From NCBI GenBank assembly GCA_029266415.1, contig JAQSWW010000003.1:1-46334 (forward strand): a stretch of 46,334 nt of DNA, in the 5' to 3' direction. The notes under the pieces were generated by a model. The model was given only the letters and a program-made list of their open reading frames with translations. It was not told the origin of the DNA and searched no databases. Shown here piece by piece: positions 1 to 8,439 of this stretch. The stretch comes from Actinomycetospora sp. (GTDB lineage: Bacteria > Actinomycetota > Actinomycetes > Mycobacteriales > Pseudonocardiaceae). Position 1 is the stretch's first letter. Every line of letters begins with the position of its first letter. The translations under genes and the position numbers were made by a program.

Positions 1-390
1 GCCAAGGAGATGGACATCACCCCGGACAAGGTGCTGGAGATCCAGCAGTACGCCCGGGAGCCCATCAGCCTCGACCAGACCATCGGCGACGAGGGCGACT
101 CGCAGCTCGGCGACTTCATCGAGGACTCCGAGGCCGTGGTGGCCGTCGACGCGGTCTCCTTCACGCTGCTGCAGGACCAGCTGCAGTCGGTGCTCGCCAC
201 GCTCTCCGAGCGCGAGGCCGGCGTGGTCCGCCTGCGCTTCGGCCTCACCGACGGCCAGCCGCGCACCCTCGACGAGATCGGCCAGGTCTACGGCGTGACG
301 CGCGAGCGCATCCGCCAGATCGAGTCGAAGACGATGTCGAAGCTGCGCCACCCCTCGCGCTCCCAGGTCCTGCGCGACTACCTGGACTAG
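1..390 (+). CDS. sigA: Primary sigma factor SigA (RpoD), C-terminal part; 5' end outside window
   Basis: This is the end of the housekeeping sigma factor, which directs RNA polymerase to most promoters. The reading frame is open from base 1 (Ala-Lys-Glu before the first Met at base 10), so the gene enters from the left. About 129 residues are visible. They cover the end of region 3, the region 3-4 linker ([21 protein letters not shown]) and region 4. Region 4.2 has the helix-turn-helix that reads the -35 box ([20 protein letters not shown]), followed by the usual C-terminus ending in LRDYLD. From memory the sequence is nearly identical to mycobacterial SigA. The TAG stop overlaps the stop of the convergent minus-strand gene in the tetramer CTAG (387-390). 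Confidence 0.97.
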   Translation, partial: AKEMDITPDKVLEIQQYAREPISLDQTIGDEGDSQLGDFIEDSEAVVAVDAVSFTLLQDQLQSVLATLSEREAGVVRLRFGLTDGQPRTLDEIGQVYGVTRERIRQIESKTMSKLRHPSRSQVLRDYLD

Positions 391-1544
391 ACGGTCGGCC
401 AGGACGGCACCGGCGGCGGGGTCATCTCCTCCGCCGGTGACGCCGGGACGACCGGACGGCGGGGGATCGCGCACGAGATGGTCAGGACCGCCAGGCACGA
501 GAACAGCAGCGTGGTGGTCCACGCCCCCTGCGGGGTGGCGAGCTCGCCGAGTGCGCCGCGGTCGCCGAGCAGTGCCACGACGAGGACGAAGACCGGCACG
601 GGCAGGAACGCGGCCGCCCCGCACACCCACCGGGCCCGCCGTGAGGCCCGACCCGACAGCGCGTATCCGCCCGCCATCGCGGGCAGCACCACGACCAGGG
701 CGAACGGGTCGACGGCGAACACCAGCGGCGCGAGGGCGAGCCGGCGCCACCGGGCCGACCCCCCGGTGCGCCGCCGGTGCTCGGCCCACCCGAGCAGGCC
801 GCCGACGACGGCGGCGGGCAGCAGGATCGCGCCGAACGTGCCGATCCAGCTGACGCTCGAGGTCGGCTCGGCGATCTCGGCCATGAACCCCCGCAGGCCC
901 GCGCCCCACGCCAGACCGCAGACCACGCCCGCGACGACCAGCCGCAGCCCCGCACGGTCCGTCTCGCCCGGGCCGCGCAGCGGGACGGCGCACCCGAGGC
1001 AGAGCACCGCGAGCAGGGAGAGGTAGAGGACGGCCGTCCACGCACCCCGCGGGGTGCCGAGCGCGAGCTCGCCCCCGATCAGCGACGCCGTGACCAGCCA
1101 GCCCGGCACCGCGAGGAGGGCGAGCCCCCCGGCCGCCCACCGGGCCCACCGCGGCCCGGACCCGGCCAGGGCGTACCCGCCCGCCATGCCGATCAGCGGC
1201 ACCCCGATCGCGCCGCCGCCGAGCCCGTCGACGAACACCGATGGCACGACCCCCGGGGTCGCCAGGACGAACGTCAGGGGGGCGAGCACCAACCAGCGCC
1301 GCCGTGGGTGACCACCGGTGCGCCGCAGGTGCTCGGCCCACCCGAGCAGGCCCCCCGTCACCGCGCCGGGCAACAGGATCCCCTCGAACGTCCCGAGCCA
1401 CTCGACCGTGGACTCCACACCGGCCGTCGTCGCCATGACGACGCGCAGGGCGGCGGCCCACGCCAGTCCGCACACCACCCCGCCGAGGACCAGGGGCACG
1501 GCCGTCGTCCGGGCCCGGCGCTCGACGGACGCCGCGGCGTTCAC
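387..1544 (-). CDS. Membrane protein made of two homologous halves
   Basis: I do not recognise a named family. The protein has about 385 residues and is very hydrophobic. It consists of two tandem copies of one unit: each half begins with GVVCGLAW, continues with a GTF-x-ILLP segment and contains [14 protein letters not shown], followed by further membrane segments. This points to internal duplication of a membrane domain with about four or five helices. I place the start at the GTG at 1544 because it overlaps the stop of the upstream gene (GTGA, 4 bases), implying translational coupling. The longer open frame upstream is arginine-rich and lies antisense-like over the neighbouring gene. The function is unknown; context links it to the LuxR-type regulator at 1938-4739. 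Confidence 0.75.
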   Translation of the reverse strand: MNAAASVERRARTTAVPLVLGGVVCGLAWAAALRVVMATTAGVESTVEWLGTFEGILLPGAVTGGLLGWAEHLRRTGGHPRRRWLVLAPLTFVLATPGVVPSVFVDGLGGGAIGVPLIGMAGGYALAGSGPRWARWAAGGLALLAVPGWLVTASLIGGELALGTPRGAWTAVLYLSLLAVLCLGCAVPLRGPGETDRAGLRLVVAGVVCGLAWGAGLRGFMAEIAEPTSSVSWIGTFGAILLPAAVVGGLLGWAEHRRRTGGSARWRRLALAPLVFAVDPFALVVVLPAMAGGYALSGRASRRARWVCGAAAFLPVPVFVLVVALLGDRGALGELATPQGAWTTTLLFSCLAVLTISCAIPRRPVVPASPAEEMTPPPVPSWPTV

Positions 1545-1846
1545 GGCCTGGACGGCGCGAGCGCCGAGGTCGTGCCGAGGTCGTCGGCGTCGAACTCCAC
1601 GTGTCGCATCCCGGTGTCGGCGGGCACGCCGACGCGGCGGAGTGCCGGGTGCAGGCGCTCGGCGACGAAGCGGTCGTGGTGCACACCCGACTCCCACACC
1701 GACACGATCTGGAGGCCGTCCTCCGACTCGCCCGCGAGGTGCATGATCAGTCCCTCGGGTCGGTCGTGGCCGACCGCGTCGGCGAGGACACGGCGGTAGG
1801 TGGCGAGCGTCCCGGTCGGGACCTGGGTGACGGCGGCGAACGGCAC
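1541..1846 (-). CDS. Small protein resembling the antibiotic-biosynthesis monooxygenase (ABM/dimeric alpha-beta barrel) fold
   Basis: The product has 101 residues. It has the pattern of small ferredoxin-fold proteins: a beta strand at the start (FAAVTQVPTG), a helix (YRRVLADAVG), then GLIMHLAGESEDGLQIVSVWES, a typical ABM-like core strand pair, and a helix HHDRFVAERLHPALRR. The family assignment is by pattern only, and no catalytic claim is made. The start is the GTG at 1846, preceded by AGGAGG with good spacing. The gene lies just downstream of the LuxR-type regulator on the same strand and is coupled by a 4-base overlap to the membrane-protein gene. Its upstream region carries the promoter/operator block described at 1885-1940. 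Confidence 0.72.
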   Translation of the reverse strand: MPFAAVTQVPTGTLATYRRVLADAVGHDRPEGLIMHLAGESEDGLQIVSVWESGVHHDRFVAERLHPALRRVGVPADTGMRHVEFDADDLGTTSALAPSRP

Positions 1847-1884
1847 GACGGCCTCCTGCGGTACGCACGGACACGAGGCCAGCG

Positions 1885-1940
1885 ACGCTATGGGCGGACG
1901 CCGGTCCGGTCGTCCGCTGAAGTACTCCACCTGCTACTCA
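1885..1940 (-). promoter_or_regulatory. Promoter/operator block upstream of the ABM-like gene, shared with 5420-5474
   Basis: On the minus strand this reads TGAGTAG, six bases, GAGTAC, then TTCAGCGGACG (1940 down to 1911). After 20 bases comes TAGCGT (1890-1885), a good -10 box, and the GTG start follows 38 bases later at 1846. The same block, with the same 20-base gap to an identical TAGCGT and almost the same distance to the start codon, precedes the membrane-protein gene starting at 5380. The direct repeats suggest an activator site. The regulator gene between the two sites is the obvious candidate, by inference. Confidence 0.6.
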
Positions 1941-4739
1941 GGTCCGGGCCCCGAGGCGGTGCACCGCCCACACCGCGATCTGGCTGCGGCGGGAGAACCC
2001 GAGCTTGGTCAGGATGTGCTGCACGTGGTTCTGCGCGGTGCGTTCGGAGACGACGAGCGCGGCGGCGATCTGCGCGTTGCTCATCCCGCGTGCCACGCAG
2101 ACGGCCACCTCCCGCTCGCGGGCCGTGAGCTCTCCCGCCGGCGCCGCCCGCAGCTGGTCGTCGAGCTGTGCGAGCCGGGCGGCGCAGCGGGGCATCCCGA
2201 GCCCCGCGGCGGCGGTCCGCCCCTCGGACACCACCGCGGTCGCCTCGGCCAGGTCGTCGGGCCGGCCCCGGCGGACGAGCACCTCGGCCAGCTCCGTCTG
2301 GGCCTCGACGGCGTAGCCCGCGGCCCCGCAGCGGCGGCACGTGACCACCGCCTCCCGCAGCTCGTCGGCCGCGGCGTCGAGGTCGCCGAGATGGGCCGCC
2401 GCCACACCGAGGTGCAGGGTGACCGGCCCTCCGTAGTGCGCGACACCCGCGCCGGATCCGACATGGCGCCCCCGGTACGGCGCCAGCCGCTCCCGGAGGG
2501 CGGCCACGTCCGCCGAGGCGCCCTGCCCGATCGCCACGGCGACACCGGCCGCGAGCACCGGCATCCGGAAGAACGGTGGGGGCCGCCACGCGTCCGGCGG
2601 ACCGAGCGAGCGGTACAGGGCGCCGGCCTCGGGCAGCCGCCCGGCGTCGGTGAGCACGAGCGCCGGTCCCAACGTCAGCGTGATGCGGTAGCCGGAGCCG
2701 GCGGCCACGGGGCCTCCGGCCTCCTCCAGGGCGGCTGACGCAGCCACGCCCGCGGCGTGGTGGTCGACGGCGGTGAGCAGGGCGAGCCGCGCACCGACGG
2801 CCCCGCCCGTCGCGGTCGCCGGGGCGGTGGCGAACGCCTCGGTGGCCAGCCGCCGCGCCTCGTCGAACCGCCCGTGGGCCTGGGCCAGCATCGCCCGGAC
2901 CTTGAGCACGTGCCAGCGTGCAGTGGGCCCGCCGTACCTGCCGGCCACCCACGCCAGCCGGTCGAGCTCGGCCGCGGCGTCGAACAGCTCGCCGCGCTCG
3001 ACGTGGACGTCGATGCGCCACAGGTGTCCCCACAAGCGGGCCTCGTCGCCCGCGTCGGCGAGGGCGAGCAGGCGCTCTGCCGCCGCGGACCGGACCTCGA
3101 TGCCGTCGGGGCCGCTGCACGCCATCTGACGCGCGCGGAGGGCGGCCACGAGCGCGGGGCCGTCGCCGCAGCCCTCCGCCACGGCGAGCGCCTCCCGGCT
3201 CTCCGCCTCGGCCCGGTCGACGTCCTCGAGGTACGCGTCGGCTTCGGTGAGCAGGGCGAGCAGGCGGGCCCGCCGGGCCGGCGCGCCGGTTCCGAGACCG
3301 TCCAACGCCTTCGCGGCCAGCTCCCGCACGGTGCGGTCGAGGTGCTGGTCGTTGGTGCAGCCCAGGGCGAGGACCGCGTCGGCGAGCAGGTCGGACCGGC
3401 CCCGGTCCCGGGCCGCCGCGGCCGCCTCCTCGGCCGCCGCGACCGCTCCGGCGGGGTCGGCGATGCGGAAGCGGGCCGCCGCGAGGCCGACCAGGAGGCG
3501 GTGCCGCGCGTCCGCATCGATGTCGGGGTGCCCGGCGTCGAGCGCCAGCCGGTACAGGCGAGCGCCCTCCTCGAACGCGAGCGCGCGCACCGCCGCGTCG
3601 GCGGCACGCTCGATCCACGCCGCCGCGACGCCCCGCTCGCCCGCGACCGCGGCCGCCGCCCAGTGCCGGGCGAGGTCTCCGAGGACGGGGTCGAGCCGGT
3701 CGCCGGCGTGGCGCGTGACGGCGTCGGCGGCCGCCCGGTGCAACCGCACCCGTTCCGCGGCGGGCAGGCCGGCCTCGATCGTGTCCCGCACCAGCCCGTG
3801 GACGAAGCGGAGCACCCCCGGCGCGTCGGCCGCTTCGAGCAGGCACGCCGTCGTCGCCTCGTCGATCGGGTCCAGGCATTCCATCAACGGACGGCCGACG
3901 ACGCCGGCCAGCACGGGGAGGTCGACGCGCCCACCGAGGACCGCCGCCGCGCGCAGCACGTGGCGGCACCGGGGGGAGAGCCGCCCCAGGCGCCGGGTGA
4001 CGGCCTCGCGCACGCCGGAGGGAACACCGATCGGCCGACCCGCGGCGAGCTCGCGAGCCAGCTCGGCGACGAGGAGCGGGTTGCCCCCGCTCAGCTCGTG
4101 CACCCGCCCGGCCTGCGTGTCCGGCACGCCGAGGGCGCCCAGTTGGGCGGCGACCGCGTCCGGCGGCAGTCGGCACAGCGTCATCCGCTCCACCGCCGGA
4201 CCGCTCGGCAGTCCGTCCGCCGCAGCCGTGTCGTCGTGGGTGGCGAGCACCAGCGCCCGGGCTCCCCGCAGGTGCCCGGCCACGTGGCGCAGGAGCAGGA
4301 GCGAGTCCGGGTCGGCGCGATCGACGTCGTCGAGGACGACGAGGAGCCCGGCGCGTCGGGCCGCGCCGTGCAGCACGCGGACGACGGCGTCGAACAGCCG
4401 GAACCGGTCCTCCCCGTCGCGCGGGGCCGCGGGCGCGCCGGGCCCCAGCGGCACGAGGTCGGCGGCGACGTCGAGCGGCCCGCCAACGTCCGGGAGCTCC
4501 CGCAGGACCTGGCGCCAGGGCCCGAACGGTGGACCGGCCTCGGGCTCGGGAGCGGCCGCCCACACGACCGGGACATCCGTCGCGGCGGCCCGTGCCGCGA
4601 CCTCGGCCGCCAGCCGGGTCCGGCCGACGCCCGGCTCGCCACCGCAGAGCACGAGCCGGGCCTCGCCCGCGAGCGCGGCCGCGAGCAGGTCGGCCAGCAC
4701 GCCCGTCTCGCGGGCGCGGCCCACCAGCCCGGACGGCAT
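1938..4739 (-). CDS. Large ATP-binding LuxR-family transcriptional regulator (LAL/MalT-like)
   Basis: This is a 933-residue regulator of the LAL type: an N-terminal STAND-like ATPase, a long helical sensor region and a C-terminal LuxR DNA-binding domain. A Walker A variant, GEPGVGRT, lies near residue 35, with Arg in place of the usual Lys. A Walker B-like stretch LLVVLDDVDRAD follows near residue 130. The middle is rich in alanine-containing TPR-like helices. The last 65 residues hold the HTH (LTAREREVAVCVARG, then SNAQIAAALVVSERTAQNHV). I chose the ATG at 4739, with GGAGGGGG upstream, over the ATG at 4775. Its ligand is unknown. Flanking genes on both sides share a promoter block, so it probably activates them. 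Confidence 0.9.
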   Translation of the reverse strand: MPSGLVGRARETGVLADLLAAALAGEARLVLCGGEPGVGRTRLAAEVAARAAATDVPVVWAAAPEPEAGPPFGPWRQVLRELPDVGGPLDVAADLVPLGPGAPAAPRDGEDRFRLFDAVVRVLHGAARRAGLLVVLDDVDRADPDSLLLLRHVAGHLRGARALVLATHDDTAAADGLPSGPAVERMTLCRLPPDAVAAQLGALGVPDTQAGRVHELSGGNPLLVAELARELAAGRPIGVPSGVREAVTRRLGRLSPRCRHVLRAAAVLGGRVDLPVLAGVVGRPLMECLDPIDEATTACLLEAADAPGVLRFVHGLVRDTIEAGLPAAERVRLHRAAADAVTRHAGDRLDPVLGDLARHWAAAAVAGERGVAAAWIERAADAAVRALAFEEGARLYRLALDAGHPDIDADARHRLLVGLAAARFRIADPAGAVAAAEEAAAAARDRGRSDLLADAVLALGCTNDQHLDRTVRELAAKALDGLGTGAPARRARLLALLTEADAYLEDVDRAEAESREALAVAEGCGDGPALVAALRARQMACSGPDGIEVRSAAAERLLALADAGDEARLWGHLWRIDVHVERGELFDAAAELDRLAWVAGRYGGPTARWHVLKVRAMLAQAHGRFDEARRLATEAFATAPATATGGAVGARLALLTAVDHHAAGVAASAALEEAGGPVAAGSGYRITLTLGPALVLTDAGRLPEAGALYRSLGPPDAWRPPPFFRMPVLAAGVAVAIGQGASADVAALRERLAPYRGRHVGSGAGVAHYGGPVTLHLGVAAAHLGDLDAAADELREAVVTCRRCGAAGYAVEAQTELAEVLVRRGRPDDLAEATAVVSEGRTAAAGLGMPRCAARLAQLDDQLRAAPAGELTAREREVAVCVARGMSNAQIAAALVVSERTAQNHVQHILTKLGFSRRSQIAVWAVHRLGART

Positions 4740-4813
4740 CGCGACCGACCCCCTCCGCGCCGGCGGCGCGAACACCGAGCAGTGTCCTCAGGCCGGACCG
4801 CAGGGGGCAAGTG

Positions 4814-5380
4814 TCAGGCCGGGACGTGCTGGCCCGCTCCGGTCTCGACGAGCACCGCCGTGCCGAGGCCCACCCACAGGACGTGCCAGGCCCCGATGAC
4901 GGCCACCGCGGCGGCGGCCATCCCGCCGCCGCCCGGATCGCCGACGAGCACGATCACCGGGACGACCATGACGAGGATCCACAGCCCGAGGGCCAGCGGG
5001 GCGTACTGGCGCCAGCCGCTCCACCGTCCGGCGCGCAGCACCGCGATCCCGGCCAGCACCATCCCGAGCGCGGTGACCAGCGGGACGACGGTGTACAGGG
5101 CCTCGCCGGCCGGCGTCGGCGCGAGGATCTCCGCCGTGACGAAGCCGAGCAACCCGACGGCGGCGACGACGACGCCGGCCCGCCCCGTCGGGCCGGGGGC
5201 CGCCCCGACCAGGGCCAGCGCGGCCACGCCGGCGAGGGAGGCGACGTAGATCGGGAGCAGGTAGGGCGACTCGTCCGCGGGCGCGAAGCCCGCGAGCAGG
5301 GCGAGCGAGAACACGACGGCGCCTGCGGAGCCGACGATGCAGATCACGGCAGCGGCACGCGCCGTGCGGATGGTGTCCAT
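4814..5380 (-). CDS. Small integral membrane protein, about six helices
   Basis: A 188-residue hydrophobic protein with roughly six membrane helices and no motif I recognise. It begins MDTIRTARAAAV, followed at once by the first helix, and the last helix ends near VLVETGAGQHVPA. GAGGAA precedes the ATG at good spacing. The gene lies 74 bases upstream of the LAL regulator on the same strand. Its promoter region carries the block also found before the ABM-like gene, so the two are probably co-regulated. A permease-like or signalling role cannot be assigned from sequence alone. Confidence 0.8.
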   Translation of the reverse strand: MDTIRTARAAAVICIVGSAGAVVFSLALLAGFAPADESPYLLPIYVASLAGVAALALVGAAPGPTGRAGVVVAAVGLLGFVTAEILAPTPAGEALYTVVPLVTALGMVLAGIAVLRAGRWSGWRQYAPLALGLWILVMVVPVIVLVGDPGGGGMAAAAVAVIGAWHVLWVGLGTAVLVETGAGQHVPA

Positions 5381-5419
5381 GGCGTTCCTCGTGGGGGCGC
5401 GGCGGATCGGGCGCCGCGG

Positions 5420-5474
5420 ACGCTACGAGGAGTGGGAGCCCGGAGCGTCCGCCGAACTACTCCCGACCTACTCA
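5420..5474 (-). promoter_or_regulatory. Promoter/operator block upstream of the membrane-protein gene (twin of 1885-1940)
   Basis: The minus strand reads TGAGTAG, five bases, GAGTAG, then TTCGGCGGACG (5474 down to 5446). Twenty bases further is TAGCGT (5425-5420), and the ATG at 5380 follows. Apart from one base in the repeat spacer and a few substitutions, it matches the block before the gene starting at 1846. Conservation of both the motif and the spacing to -10 and start codon argues for a working regulated promoter. Confidence 0.6.
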
Positions 5475-5542
5475 TCGTCCGCCGCGCGTCCGGGCGCGAT
5501 CATGGGACCGTCCGGCCGATGGTCGTCCCGCGCCGGCGTTCC

Positions 5543-5557
5543 TAGACTCCGGCGGTG
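5543..5557 (+). promoter_or_regulatory. -10 box of a probable leaderless transcript (gas-vesicle-like gene)
   Basis: TAGACT at 5543-5548 is followed by six bases and then the GTG start at 5555. A start site 6-7 bases after the hexamer would coincide with the first base of the start codon. There is no Shine-Dalgarno sequence. Confidence 0.55.
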
Positions 5558-5926
5558 ACCTCCGCCGGTGTCAGTCGCTCGCCCCAGGGCGGGCTCGCCG
5601 AGGTCCTGGACCTGATCCTGGACAAGGGCCTGGTCATCGACGCCTTCGTCAAGGTGTCGTTGATCGGCATCGAGATCGTGACCATCGACGCGCGCATCGT
5701 CGTGGCCAGCGTCGACACCTATCTGCGCTTCGCCGAGGCCACCAACCGCCTCGACCTGCACGAGAAGGGCGGCAAGGGCCTCTCCGAGCTGCCCGGGCAC
5801 ATGACCGAGCAGGTCATGCAGGGCGGCGCCAAGGGCATCACCAAGGGTGTCCTCGACGCGGGGCACGAGATGTGGCGCGAGGTCCGCGAGGAGCGCCGGG
5901 AGAAGAAGCAGCGGCGCCGGGGCTGA
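5555..5926 (+). CDS. Gas-vesicle structural protein homologue (GvpA/GvpJ family), solitary
   Basis: A 123-residue protein. Residues 12-70 match the GvpA/GvpJ core: [30 protein letters not shown], then [20 protein letters not shown]. This core forms the amphipathic shell unit of gas vesicles. The C-terminal 50 residues are unusual: a Gly/Lys-rich stretch and a highly basic helix ([17 protein letters not shown]) that would suit nucleic-acid or membrane-surface binding. No other gvp gene (F, G, K, L, N, V) is nearby, so a complete gas vesicle is not encoded here. The start is GTG with a -10-like box six bases before it. The gene heads a plus-strand run with the genes at 5963 and 6282. Confidence 0.85.
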   Translation: MTSAGVSRSPQGGLAEVLDLILDKGLVIDAFVKVSLIGIEIVTIDARIVVASVDTYLRFAEATNRLDLHEKGGKGLSELPGHMTEQVMQGGAKGITKGVLDAGHEMWREVREERREKKQRRRG

Positions 5927-5962
5927 CGGTCGCGCCGGTGGTCGGCCTGCGATGCTGGCGGC

Positions 5963-6247
5963 GTGCAGCCCGGAGCCGACGACCTGCCCGCCCCCGACCC
6001 GGACGAGGTCCACCGGCGCTCGGTGGCGCTGATCCTGGGCATGGACGCGGGCGACCTCGACGCGGTCGGCGCGATGCTCGGTGAGCTGGCCGGGCCGGAG
6101 GAGTTCGCCGCCCAGGTCGTCAGCCTGGCGAGCCTCGCGCGCCTGCTGCTCGACCAGCGCGAGGACACCGCTCCCGGCGCGGACGAGGCGCGGGCCGCGG
6201 TGCTGCACGAGCTCGCCGGGGTCCTCACGGCCGCCGAGGGCGGCTGA
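5963..6247 (+). CDS. Small acidic helical protein, unknown function
   Basis: A 94-residue protein with no family I recognise. It is predicted to be helical and acidic, with leucine/alanine-rich stretches (GELAGPEEFAAQVVSLASLARLLLDQRED). The start is GTG at 5963, with GATGCT six bases upstream, the same leaderless-like arrangement as its neighbours. It lies 36 bases after the gas-vesicle-like gene and just before cysQ on the same strand. Coding character (GC-rich third positions, no better overlapping frame) supports it as real. Confidence 0.65.
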   Translation: MQPGADDLPAPDPDEVHRRSVALILGMDAGDLDAVGAMLGELAGPEEFAAQVVSLASLARLLLDQREDTAPGADEARAAVLHELAGVLTAAEGG

Positions 6248-6281
6248 TCCGGGCGCGGGACGCGTCGGGCAGGATCGGGGG

Positions 6282-7073
6282 GTGAGTGCCGCGAGGGACG
6301 TGCCGCCGCAGGAGCCCACCGAGCCGACCACCGCCGAGGACGCCGCGCTGGCTCGCGAGCTGGCCGACGAGACCGGGGCGCTGCTGCTCGAGCTCCGCGA
6401 CGCCACCGTCCCCGGTCGCGACCGGGAGTACCGCGGCGACGCCGACGCGCACGACTTCCTCGTCCGCGCGCTCCACCGCCACCGGCCCACCGACGTCGTG
6501 CTGTCCGAGGAGGGCCTCCAGGACCCGGCGCCGCGGCGGGGGGCGCACCGGCTCTGGATCATCGACCCCCTCGACGGCTCCAGCGGTTACGGGCGCGGCG
6601 GCGACGAGTGGGGCGTGCACGTCGCCCTCGTCGTCGACGGAGCGCTCGTCGCCGGGGCCGTGGCGCTACCGGCCCGCGGCGAGCTGGCCGACTCGGCGAC
6701 GGTCACCCCGCTGCCTGACACCCCCGTCGACCCCGAGCGCGGGCTGACCGTGACGGTCAGCCGCTCGCGGCCGCCCGCGGAGCTGCGCCGGCTCGCCGCC
6801 GCGTTCCCGGTGCGGACGCGCGCGATGTCCGCCGCCGGCGTGAAGACCCTGGCGGTGGTCGACGGCACGGTCGACGCCTACCTGCACTCGGGCGGCCAGT
6901 ACGAGTGGGACAACGCCGCCCCCGCGGCCGTCGCCGTCGGCGCGGGCCTGCGCGTGACGCGCCTCGACGGGCGCCCGCTGCCCTTCGGCGCGGACGACCC
7001 CTACTCCCCCGACCTGCTCATCGCCCGGCCCGCGGTGCACCGGGCGATCCTCGACGTGCTGGTGCCCTCGTAG
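6282..7073 (+). CDS. cysQ: CysQ-like 3'(2'),5'-bisphosphate nucleotidase / inositol-monophosphatase family
   Basis: A 263-residue metal-dependent phosphatase of the IMPase superfamily. Visible motifs are the acidic metal site at SEEG, the signature IDPLDGSSGYGRGGDEWGVHVALV (D-P-L-D-G chelates metal), and the C-terminal WDNAAPAAVAVGAG, corresponding to the family's WD-x-AAP/G. Actinobacterial CysQ proteins remove the 3'-phosphate of PAP made during sulfate assimilation. Inositol phosphate or fructose bisphosphate are alternative substrates that sequence cannot exclude. The start is the GTG at 6282, six bases after CAGGAT, with no Shine-Dalgarno. The gene converges with the glutamine-synthetase-like gene, with only one base between the stops. 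Confidence 0.82.
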   Translation: MSAARDVPPQEPTEPTTAEDAALARELADETGALLLELRDATVPGRDREYRGDADAHDFLVRALHRHRPTDVVLSEEGLQDPAPRRGAHRLWIIDPLDGSSGYGRGGDEWGVHVALVVDGALVAGAVALPARGELADSATVTPLPDTPVDPERGLTVTVSRSRPPAELRRLAAAFPVRTRAMSAAGVKTLAVVDGTVDAYLHSGGQYEWDNAAPAAVAVGAGLRVTRLDGRPLPFGADDPYSPDLLIARPAVHRAILDVLVPS

Positions 7074-7074
7074 G

Positions 7075-8439
7075 TCAGTACTTCCAGCGCCAGGCGGCGA
7101 GCACGTCCTCGGTCTCGCGTTCGGCGGCCCAGGCGGCGTCGGCCCGGCGCACGGCGAGGAAGGCGCCCAGGCGCTCGGTGCCCAGGGCCGCCGTGATGCG
7201 CTCGTCGGCGAGCAGCGCGGCCTCCTGCTCGGCCGGCGTGGTCGGCAGGGGCGCGACGCCCGCGGCCACGCGTTGCTCCTCGGTCCAGGTGCCCGGATCC
7301 TCGGCGTGGGGCGCGGGCGGCACCAGCCCGTCCTCGACGCCCGCGACGCCGGCGGTGAGCAGGGCGGTGAGCGCGAGGTAGGGGTTGGCGGAGGCGTCGG
7401 ACACCTTGAGCTCGACGTTGGCGTGGTCCGTGCCCAACAGCTCCGAGCCGGCGACGTAGCGCACCGGGGCCTCGCGGTTCTCGATGCCCCAGAACCCGTA
7501 CGCGCCGGCGAAGAACCCGGGCCGCAAGCGGGCGAGCGAGCCCAGCGACGGGGCGGTGACCGCGGCGAGGGCCGGCAGGTCGCGCAGCAGGCCCGCGACG
7601 TACGCGGCGCCCGCCGGGTCGTCGGGGCCGTCCACGCCGCCGGCGAGCAGGTTGCGGCCGTCGCGCCACAGCGAGGTGTGCGCGTGCCAGCCGTTCCCCG
7701 CGAGCTGCAGCGACGGCAGCGGTGCGAAGCTCACCCGGAGCCCGTGCCGCGCGGCGGTCGCGAGCACGGTCTGGCGGGCCAGCAGCTGCTCGTCCGCGGC
7801 CCGCACGGGGTCGGAGGCGCCGAGGGAGAGCTCCACCTGGGCCGGCCCGTACTCGGCGTGCAGCTGGCCGATCCGCAGCCCGTTGGCCTCGGCGTCGCGC
7901 AGGAGGTCGGCGACGAAGCCGTCGATCTCGAGCAGGGCGTGCGGGCTGTAGGCGGGGCCCCGGTAGGCGGGCGCGATCGAGCCGTCGGGGGTCGGCGCGC
8001 AGACGGCGAACTCCATCTCGTAGCCCACCAACGCCGTGTAGCCGCGGTCGGCCAGCGACGCGACGGTGTCGGCCAGCAGCGAGCGCTGGTCCCACGGCCA
8101 GGGCGACCCGTCCACGGTGACCTGTGTGCCCGGCGCCCAGGCGAGGCCCGGCTGGCCGGCCAGCGGCGTGAGCCGGTCGAGGTCGGGCACGAGGCGCACG
8201 TCGCCCGACGGCGTCTCCCGCCCCGGCGCCCCGTACTGGATGCCGTCGTTGGTGTCGAAGACGGCGAACACGGTGCTGACACCGATCCCGGTCTCGGCCA
8301 CCTGCGGCAGCGTCGCGACCGGGACCGTGCGCGAGCGCGGGATGCCGTTGTTGTCCGCCCACGCCACGGTCACGCCGGCGACGCCCGCACCCCGCAGCTG
8401 CTCGACGAGCTCGGCCGCCCGCTCCCCGGTGTCGCCCAC
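7075..8439 (-). CDS. Glutamine-synthetase-family ligase (GlnA3/GlnA4-type, not the main GlnA)
   Basis: A 454-residue ATP-dependent gamma-glutamyl ligase. The core motifs are present: metal-binding GYEMEFAV, then HAEYGPAQVELSLG, the nucleotide/ammonia-site GNGWHAHTSLW, and the C-terminal NREAPVRYVAG followed by NVELKVSDASANPYLAL. The N-terminal beta-grasp domain is short. Divergent actinobacterial paralogues of this type include gamma-glutamyl-polyamine and -ethanolamine ligases, so the acceptor may be an amine other than ammonia; that is inference. I take the GTG at 8439, with GGAGAG upstream, as start. The open frame running on to 9306 shows no family sequence. Confidence 0.85.
   Translation of the reverse strand: MGDTGERAAELVEQLRGAGVAGVTVAWADNNGIPRSRTVPVATLPQVAETGIGVSTVFAVFDTNDGIQYGAPGRETPSGDVRLVPDLDRLTPLAGQPGLAWAPGTQVTVDGSPWPWDQRSLLADTVASLADRGYTALVGYEMEFAVCAPTPDGSIAPAYRGPAYSPHALLEIDGFVADLLRDAEANGLRIGQLHAEYGPAQVELSLGASDPVRAADEQLLARQTVLATAARHGLRVSFAPLPSLQLAGNGWHAHTSLWRDGRNLLAGGVDGPDDPAGAAYVAGLLRDLPALAAVTAPSLGSLARLRPGFFAGAYGFWGIENREAPVRYVAGSELLGTDHANVELKVSDASANPYLALTALLTAGVAGVEDGLVPPAPHAEDPGTWTEEQRVAAGVAPLPTTPAEQEAALLADERITAALGTERLGAFLAVRRADAAWAAERETEDVLAAWRWKY

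Noticed and set aside
1888-4563. Long second minus-strand open frame over the LuxR regulator gene
   Set aside because: It is arginine/glycine/proline-rich nonsense in a shifted frame. Long stop-free shadows are expected at this GC content. The 1938-4739 frame has clear ATPase and HTH motifs.
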